Shown here: positions 1 to 7,100 of the stretch, in pieces
How the letters are laid out: each line of letters opens with the position of its first letter
Position numbering within the stretch: position 1 is the first letter of the stretch
Assembly: GCA_005223375.1 (NCBI GenBank)
Contig: RXOD01006242.1
Span: 1-10,859, forward strand
Source: Amoebophrya sp. AT5.2
Taxonomy: Eukaryota; Sar; Dinophyceae; Syndiniales; Amoebophryaceae
Direction of reading: 5' to 3'
Length of the DNA stretch: 10,859 nt
Position numbers and translations under genes: made by a program
Notes under the pieces: model-generated
What the model saw: the letters and a program-made list of their open reading frames with translations, nothing else
Database searches by the model: none
Told to the model about the DNA's origin: nothing

Positions 1-2
1 AA

Positions 3-71
3 TTGCGGCGGGGGTTCCTGCAAGAACAAGCACAAGCTGCGAAAAAGAAGCGGAACAAGAAAAAGAAGTGA
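3..71 (+). CDS. possible C-terminal tail of an upstream gene (partial)
   Basis: Reading frame 3 is open from the window edge to a TGA at 69-71. It gives a short tail that is glutamine/alanine-rich and then strongly basic (KKKRNKKKK just before the stop). Such a lysine-rich end is plausible for a nuclear or nucleolar protein, and a gene on the same strand would fit the unidirectional order here. The other two forward frames are also open for 80-110 nt, so the open stretch alone proves little. No family can be named from 22 residues. Confidence 0.25.
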   Translation: MRRGFLQEQAQAAKKKRNKKKK

Positions 72-665
72 AATCGATTGGTGATCGATTGGGAACGCTT
101 TTTGACGCAACATGATTGCGATTTAGTACGCCCACGCAGAGATCAGGATCATGAATGATAATGAACCGGATGTAATAGACGCACGACTGCATCATCACCA
201 GCAACGCGCCCGCAAAACAACGCTGCAAACCGAGGAACGGAGGAGACGGAGTAGAAGAGTAACACTAATACAAACGATTATTCAAAGGCAAAGAGCGCAG
301 AACGGTATGAATGGCGGCGCGTGTCGCTTGCGCTTCTGCTGGCGGGAGACTGAGTATACAGCATTGTTCTTGTCCGTTGGTAGTCCCTGTCCGGGTCATT
401 GAAGATGTCCGTGATGAAGAGCTCAAAAACCCGAAGGATCGCAAAATCAGTACCGCCGACGATAATGTCGGAACTGATTCATCCGCATGCTTCGCAGGCG
501 ATCAAAGGATCCTCACCGTGCAGATCTTCGATTACTTTTTACAACACCGCATGTTGCACCAGCTCTCCACTACTCTCTGCATCCAGATCCGCAGCCTGAG
601 CCTGAGCCAACGGTTGAATTACAACACGTACCCATCAACAAGAACCCTAGCAAAAAAACTAGAAA
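72..665. other. intergenic / 5' untranslated region without a supported gene
   Basis: Several short open frames cross this stretch (for example 151-402 and 311-910 on the plus strand), but none gives a protein-like composition and the longest runs through PHF5A in the wrong frame. The frame of PHF5A is closed by a TAG at 660-662, six bases before its ATG. This region therefore probably holds the 3' end of an upstream gene plus the promoter and 5' UTR of PHF5A. I see no convincing TATA box, tRNA or repeat. Confidence 0.5.
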
Positions 666-1144
666 ATGGCGCGGCACCATCCGGACTTGATAATGTGCCG
701 GAAGCAGCCAGGCGTGGCGATCGGGAAGCTGTGCGAGAAGTGCGATTCCAAGTGCCCGATTTGCGACTCCTACGTGCGGCCAACCCTGCTTGTGCGGATA
801 TGCGACGAGTGCAACTATGGCAGCTACCAAGGAAGGTGCGTCATCTGCGGAGGTACAAATTTACTTTTACTAATTTAAGGTTCAACCACATCCACAAGCA
901 CAACCTATGATCTTCATCTTCAATCACTCCACTTCCTTGCTTGCTGTTGCTTCTACCCACGTGCAGTTTTATTTCCGTCGGTTCTTCTACAACAGGTCCG
1001 GGGGTATCAGACGCGTACTACTGCAAGGAGTGCGTGCAGCAGGAGAAGGACCGGGACGGCTGCCCAAAGATTGTCAACCTGGGTCAGGCAAAAACCGACC
1101 TCTTCTACGAAAGGAAAAAGTACGGCTTCAAGAGAAGACTGTAA
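666..1144 (+). CDS. PHF5A: PHF5A / Rds3 family SF3b subunit, two exons
   Basis: This is a small zinc-binding protein of the SF3b complex in the U2 snRNP. In the family it helps SF3B1 hold the branch-point adenosine. The coding sequence joins 666-852 and 996-1144 and gives 111 residues; the human protein has 110. It begins [16 protein letters not shown] and contains LCEKC, SKCPIC, ICDEC, RCVIC, YYCKEC and DGCPK, so all the paired zinc-cluster cysteines are present (positions 11, 23, 26, 30, 33, 46, 49, 58, 61, 72, 75, 85). The end reads [16 protein letters not shown]. The start is fixed by family identity, an in-frame TAG at 660-662 and a good context (AAAATGG). One oddity: the usual YVRPCTLVR reads YVRPTLLVR, so the thirteenth cysteine (position 40) is absent. 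Tyr36, lining the pladienolide pocket in the human protein, is kept. Confidence 0.96.
853..995 (+). other. PHF5A intron (GT-AG, 143 nt, phase 1)
   Basis: The exon ends TGCGGAG and the intron opens GTACAA; it closes CTACAACAG before GTCCGGGG. Splicing restores the conserved [15 protein letters not shown] sequence across codon 63. The downstream coding frame is entered only by removing this segment. The base after the acceptor is G. A TACTAAT sequence at 868-874 resembles a branch site but sits only about 15 nt from the donor, so it may not be the one used. It carries none of the modules seen in the long introns further right. Confidence 0.95.
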
Positions 1145-1166
1145 ACGACGACGAAATCGAAAACGT

Positions 1167-1172
1167 AATAAA
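1167..1172 (+). terminator. possible AATAAA polyadenylation signal of PHF5A
   Basis: A perfect AATAAA begins 23 nt after the PHF5A stop codon. The position is rather early but possible for a compact genome. The hexamer occurs easily by chance, and the canonical signal is often unused in alveolates, so this is weak. Confidence 0.2.
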
Positions 1173-1751
1173 CGGGACGATGCGCCTACTTCGGCCACGA
1201 ATTTCAGGCGCTGCAGTAGTGCTGGTGCTCCTTTGCCATTCTCTAAGCGAACAGCAACGACAACGTGGTCACAAAGCTGAACCAAAAAATAGTGACTTTT
1301 CTCACCCACGTGGTTTTTTTTGCCCATCTTTTATCATGGCTTTTGATTTGCTGGTGCTGCCCCGATAAGTATATCTATGCACGAATGATGGTTTTGGAGT
1401 TGCTGTACCATCTTGTCCTGTGTTCATAGCTTCAAGAACTTGGCCCTCGATCTTCCTCGTGCTTGTCGGTCTGATCTTGATCATCACCAATCGAAGGGGA
1501 GTTTCCGTCGTACCGGGAGGACCACGACCGAATTTCTTTGTGTGATCTTTTCCGTCGCAGGGGCTAAAGGGGATCATAGGGAAGAGGGGTGGTCGCAGTC
1601 GTTTGGGTGCAGCCCGGGACTCTGCGTCGTACGTATCAAACAGAAGCATATTTTCCGTTCGACGTTCCGAGAGAATCGGGACTGGAGCAAGAAGATGAAG
1701 TGTGCGTCAGCGATTGATTCCTAGAACTCGAAGCGCGCGCGTTTTTGTTGG

Positions 1752-1760
1752 TATAAAAAA
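1752..1760 (+). promoter_or_regulatory. TATA-like element upstream of the giant gene
   Basis: TATAAAAAA sits 72 bases before the ATG at 1832, in an AT-rich patch (GGTATAAAAAAGTATAAG) that contrasts with GC-rich flanks. A transcript start about 30 nt downstream would leave a 5' UTR near 50 nt. If the organism is a dinoflagellate, a classic TATA box would be unusual. Confidence 0.3.
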
Positions 1761-1831
1761 GTATAAGTAAGTAGGCAGAAGTACCCTCTTGGTCTTCTTG
1801 GATGGCCCACAGGTGAGCATAAAAAGAAAGG

Positions 1832-4180
1832 ATGTCGTCTGACGACCGCATCCACAGCAACATGTTCTTCTTTCCCGAAGACGACACCACCAGCGAGAAG
1901 AAGAAAAAGAAGAAGAAGTCTGCTGATGCCGACGACGCGGCGCCCCCCGAGCGAGATCAGGCGGGCGACTCACCTGGAGGTCCGGACGAGAAGAAGAAAA
2001 AGAAGAAGAAATCTGCTGAGGGCGAGGACGATGGTGCAGCTCCAGCCGTGGAGGCCGGGCGCGACCACGACGACGTAGGTGCCGTCGAGAAGAAGAAAAA
2101 GAAGAAAAAATCTGCCGAGGGCGAGGACGACGCGCCGCCCGTCGAGTCGGGGGACGCTGACCGCGAGGAGAAGAAAAAGAAGAAGAAGCGGTCCGCCGAA
2201 ACAGACGATGAGGAAGCGGGCGCAGCAGGAGCGGGCCCAAGTACTAAATCCGGCGACGAGGGCGAGCAGCACCAGGCCAAGAAGAAGAAGAAGAAGCGCA
2301 AGAGCGAGGACGCTGATGACGTGGAGGTGGAGAAGAAAAAGAAGAAGAAGAAAGCCTCCCAACAAGAAACGTCGTCGGACGAGGAGGACGAGGATGAAGA
2401 TCCTGAGCGCCTGCAGGCGATCATGAAGCAGTCCTTCGCTGCGATGGGCGAGAGGATCGCGACCACCGACGTCGAACGCGAACCTAAGGCAAAGGCGTAC
2501 AGGTCCGTGCGGATCGGGTTCGCGGATGTGCCGGACGAGGAGGAGGAGCAGCGTTTATACCAGAAGTTCCGGAAGACCGGCAAAGCGCCCGCCAAAAACT
2601 ACGACGCCAAAAACAGCATCTACGCGTCGAAGCGGATGTCGGAAGCGGACATCGTGGACAGCGAGGAGGAGGAGGCAGATGATCATCATGATTCAGAAGA
2701 TGGGGAGGGTGGTGGCTCTGGCTCGGTCACGGAGGACGAGCAAACCACGAAGCAGCTACTGCAACAGGAGAAGCCCGCGGGGACGATGTCGTTGTCGATG
2801 GAAGACGCTGCGGAGATTGACGCGTTCGATGACGTGTTTTTGGAGCACGGGACGCACGCCGCGGACGCTCCCAGAAAGTCCGCGCTGTCGAGAAAGAGCG
2901 TGCTGAAAGCCGCCGCAGAGACGGTTCTGCTGGGGGCGACAGGCTCGAGGAAGGGTGCGCGGAAGAGCGCGCAGCAGAGCACGGGCACGAGCCTGGCGGG
3001 GAACTTAAGCATGTTCGAGAGGCTGTTCTCGATCAGCGGGTCCGATAGGCGTGGGGTGCCGTCGGACGTGCAACTCGCGGCGAAAACCCTGTTCGAGACG
3101 CTGCAAAACCACCCGGAGGCGGCCGGGAAGCTGTTCGGCGAGGACGGCATTGGCATTGAATCGGGGGCGGAGGACGAGTTCGGGGGCGATGCGAAATCTG
3201 GGTTCCGGGCACAGGCCACCACGGACAGCAGCCGAGAGGCGTTGAGCAAGAAGTTTGGCTCGCTGTTTGACGGGACGGCGAGCCGAGAAGCCGGGACAGA
3301 TGGAGAACGCCCGAAATCCGAGGACTTCGCCGACGCGCAGTTTTTCTCGCGCTTCAAAAGCAACGTCTCCCGCATTCCGTCGGCAGGCGAAGACATGTTC
3401 GACGCGACGTACGACAACGCGGAGGCAGCGGGGGGCGCAAAAACAACGAGCGGGGACGGAAAGGCAGCATCTTCGCCTGGGGGTGATGACGACCCAGCGT
3501 CCGGCAACGCCGCAGCGGATAGTCAAACGCAAAATAAGAGCAAGCCGCAGAAGGTGCTCCTCCTCTCGGACCTGCCAGCTGACGAGCGGCGGCGCATGAT
3601 TGAGTTCCTCGCGGTGCACAAGGTGGATTTCGCCCCCGACGGCCAGTATTACGCGGCGGATATCGCGATGGTGAACGAGAGGGTGGCCGCAGGGGATTCT
3701 GGAGGCGCGCCGGGCGCAAGAAGTGCAGACGATGATCTTCCAGATGCCCCGGCCACGACCCAGGAGGAGGCCACGCTTCGCATCCTCGCCGAGTACGACG
3801 AAACGCAGGCCTACCCGCTGCTCGACGAGTTCCGCGAATTCTCCAGTGGCGGCCCCGGACTGGGTAGTTCCCAAGGGGCTTCCGGGCATCATCATTCATC
3901 GGGCGGCGGCGCCTCCACTCTCAAGGGCCATTCTCATTTTGGCGCGCTGTACCGCAAGGACCAGATCGTGATTCCCGAATCCGTGTTCGAGCAGTACCGC
4001 TCCTTCGCGCAACTCCTCTTCCCCCCCAGCGGAAAGCTGATCGACCACCGGCTGGCGTTTTTGGTGAACCTGATCGACGAGATCTACGCAGCGCGGTACG
4101 CGCTGGAAACGAGGAAACTGCGCAAAAACTCCGCGATGCGCATCGCGGAGCTGGAGGCGGAAGCGAAGCTGGCCTACGAA
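1832..4180 (+). CDS. exon 1: lysine-repeat, acidic N-terminal part
   Basis: The start at 1832 is supported by an in-frame TAA at 1820-1822 and an A at -3. Residues 1-20 are MSSDDRIHSNMFFFPEDDTT. Residues 22-175 hold six lysine runs separated by acidic spacers, ending in an acidic patch (SSDEEDEDEDPE). A more ordered stretch follows around residues 190-275 (MKQSFAAMGERIATT, RLYQKFRKTGKAPAKNY). A long Ser/Gly/Ala-rich acidic region comes next, with RKS-type sites and an RLFSISG motif at 3020-3040. The last 80 residues are the best folded part, with FGALYRKDQIVIPESVFEQY, a hydrophobic helix and a charged coiled coil. If unspliced, the frame stops at TAA 4184-4186, giving a 784-residue protein; I prefer splicing at 4180. 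No family recognised. Confidence 0.8.
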
Positions 4181-7100
4181 GCTTAAGGAATTGATTTGAT
4201 TGATGACAAAAAACTCAATGCTAGCGGGATAGTGGTGTCTGCTCTGGCGCTGTCCGATGAACGCCCTAGAAGGCTTCGGGAGGGCGGGCCGCCATTGGGG
4301 GTAGGTGACTAGGACCACTCTGGCGCAGATTCATACGGGTCCGCGACAAAGCCAGCAGGGAAGTCACATATCAGTCAGATGAGACAGGCGGAAGCTTCAG
4401 CTATTGATTTCAAATTGTTGTAGTTAGACTACAAAAGCAAAACTTCGGTGATCAGTCACAACAGCATTGGCAGTTTTTCATCGAACGAGCTGTAAGAAGA
4501 AGAGGGCCGGACGGGGACGAACAGTTTCACTGCGAACGGGATCAACCCGGCGGACCCGGAGGCGAAGCAGCGCGAGCGCGACAAGCTGCACCAGAAGCGG
4601 GGCGGCACGGCGGTTGATTACAGCGATTTTGCGGACAGCGCCGCGGTGAAGCTCGCTCGCCTGGGCGACGCGCCCGGCGTGCAGACGCACTTCTTCGAGG
4701 GGAAGAAGGCGGTCGGCGGCCCGCGGCCGGTTGTCGCCGGCATGAACGAGGACCTCACGAATACCTTCACGAAAAACCTCTTTCTGTCGGAGAGCAATTT
4801 CGAAAAAGGACCGGTAGCTGTCGAGAGTGTGGAGCAGGACCGAAATTACCTGCAGAGCCGCATCAAAAACTCCGCGGTGGGGATCGCGCGCGAAGACCCC
4901 AACGCCGTGAAGGCCGCGGACGGCAGCGGAGAGGACCCCTTCCAGATGCTGAACTCGACAAGGCAGGAGTCAGCACTCTTCGCGAACGGGACGTTTCCGG
5001 TGAGTGCGATTATGGAGAACGGCGAGGCGAGAGAATGGTTGTTGTACTACGTTGCGGCGCTCTGAACCGCCCGGCGCTCGGGCGGCTTAAGCGATGCCCC
5101 ATTGTGGGGGTTAGGGGCCGCAGGGAAGTGAGCCACTGGGAGGGTAAGGAAGGTCATGGAAAGTCAGTAGCTAGAATGCTGCTACTAGAGTACGAGAGCA
5201 GCGCCAGCGCCGCCAGCCTATGTAAAAGGGGGCGCCTCCTCAAGTGGTGCTTTATTGTTAACTGTACGGCGTAAAGGCGAAAGGGCGCCAGGTGGTCTGC
5301 TGACCGCGGATGAAAGCCGCCCTTGCTTCTGCTTCACATCTCTTCCCAAGATACTTACTGCCAAACAGCACCCCGCAGACCCCCTCCCCAATTTCGCTTA
5401 CCGCAACGGCAACCACTTTATAGCAGGTGACTAATAAAAACTAGCTACTTGTTACCATACCGCTGGTCTCGCATAGCTCGCTCCATAGCGGCGTCCATCC
5501 AGGAAAACGCGCGGATGAACCTGGCCCTCGACCACGAGGAGCAGAAGGTCCGCGCCGACGAGCTCGCGAAGTTGTCGGCGCAGCTTCCCGAGCGGCACGA
5601 GCAAATCGAGGAGCAGCTTCTGGGCATCGACAGCCGCAAGAACCGCAAGGGGACGATGAGCGGCCCGCTGAATCCGGCGCTGCCGTTCTCGGGCAGTTAC
5701 CGCGACCCGCGGCTGCTCACCAACGACTGCACCTTTCCGGAGTTTGTTTTGGATTATCTCCTGCGGCGGTACGGCCACGTAAGCGGAAAGCTGGTGAACC
5801 AGCGCGCGTGGGATCTGGTGTACATGATCGAGCAGTACCGGTCGGAGTTCGTGTTCGTGAAGATCTTCGGGTTGTTCCTGCGGGAGGTGTACACGAAGCA
5901 GGACCTGCTGTTCTACTTGTTCGTCCGGCGCTGCATCAACAAGGAGCAGAACCAGTTCAACAACGTGGAGGGCGGCGCCGGCGGGTCCAACGAGGAGGGC
6001 GCGAACGGTAGTGTACGAACTGTTGCCAACACGGACCGGTGGGGCTCGGACAAGGCGAGTCAGAGCTTTTTGTCGAACAGCGGGAAGGCACCCAAAATCG
6101 GGATGGACATCCAGTACAACGTCTCGGAGTCCGAGTTTTTCTCCGCGGGCGTGCGGCGCAGCAAAACTTTGAAGGACCGGGTGCCCTCCCTGCACCAGCT
6201 GTACAACGGGCGCTTGATCTCCGGGGTGTCCTCCGCCATCTCGCGCACCAACGTGAAGATGCACTTCCTCACCGCGGGGCAGTGCTACGCGGCGGGGAAC
6301 TGCATCTTCGCGAAGCACCCGAAGCTGAAGCGGGGGTTCGGGGTGAAGCTGCACGCGGAGTTTTCGCGGCTGCAGGCGAACATGGCCGAGGAGATCGAGA
6401 AGGGCCTGGAGGACGAGTGCCGCCGCTTGATCCAGAGCAACAGCGCGCGGGAGTACCAGCAGCAGCTGGCGCGCAAAAAGGCCACCCACGTGAAGCGGTT
6501 CCTCTTCCCGGTGGAACTACTGGAGGCGCTGGCGCTGCAGCACTACTACGCGGAGAAGACGCGCTGCGAGATGGTGATCGCGGAAAAAAAGGCGAAGGAG
6601 GAAACAATGCGAAGGGGCATGCTGAAGAAGGAAGAGGGGAAGCTGCTCGTGAAGAAAGCACTGATGGAGGACAGCAATGCGATGATCAAGGAAAGTCTCA
6701 AGTTCCTCAACAAGGACAGCGTCATTTACGCGACCACTGCTGCTGGGAGTTCAGATCATGGCGCGGGGGCCGTGGATGCAGGAGCGGGTAGCCGCAGTGG
6801 CGCAGCAGCACCGGGTGGGGGTGCCACGACAGCTCCCGGTGCAGCGTCTTCACCTTCAACATCTCAAGCGCAGCAGACTCTCGCGGTCACGAACGTGGGC
6901 GAACCCATCGAGGTGGACGTCAGCGCCGGCGGAAAGCAGAACGAAAGCGTCATTTCGCTGTTGTCTTCTTCGATGAAGCGGTCGCTGAACGGAAAGAAAA
7001 ACAAGTCCGGGTCGCTTTCCGACAGCGAAGGCGCCGGCAGGCTGGAGCAGCAGCGCCGCAGCAACCCGCTCGCAACCGGAGGAGGCAACAAGCAATCGAT

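Larger units (their letters stand above)
1145..1831. other. intergenic region between PHF5A and the giant gene
   Basis: About 690 nt without a credible coding region. Short open frames occur on both strands (1302-1649 minus, 1413-1724 plus), but their residue composition is not protein-like and no motif is recognisable. The stretch should contain the PHF5A 3' UTR and polyadenylation region on the left and the promoter of the next gene on the right. A CACAG|GTGAGC string at 1809-1818 looks like an exon/donor border, so a small 5' UTR exon ending there cannot be excluded. Confidence 0.6.
5000..5502 (+). other. intron 2 of the giant gene (GT-AG, 503 nt, phase 0)
   Basis: The donor GTGAGT at 5000 and the acceptor ATCCAG|G at 5502/5503 are both in phase 0. 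Two earlier AG sites (5476, 5488) would break the frame. Inside are a GC-rich hairpin (5067-5085), the block GCAGGGAAGT (5120-5129) shared with intron 1, the stem-loop CAGTAGCTAGAATG...CTACTAGAG (5165-5190) shared with intron 3, two GGCGCC palindromes and a GGTC/GACC hairpin. TTACC and GCTGGTCT near the 3' end (5452-5469) are also shared with intron 3. GTGACTAAT at about 5427-5435 could be the branch site. Confidence 0.88.

Noticed and set aside
311..910. 199-residue plus-strand open frame overlapping PHF5A
   Set aside because: It runs through PHF5A exon 1 in another frame, and its upstream part has no protein-like pattern; PHF5A identity is unambiguous.
1957..2595. Minus-strand open frames rich in phenylalanine and serine opposite the lysine repeats
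   Set aside because: They are the complement of AAG/AAA and GAC/GAG runs; poly-Phe and poly-Ser are shadows of the exon 1 repeats.
5035..5274. Possible small protein inside intron 2
   Set aside because: The composition is random, it overlaps the intron hairpins and shared blocks, and it has no start context or neighbours that support a gene.
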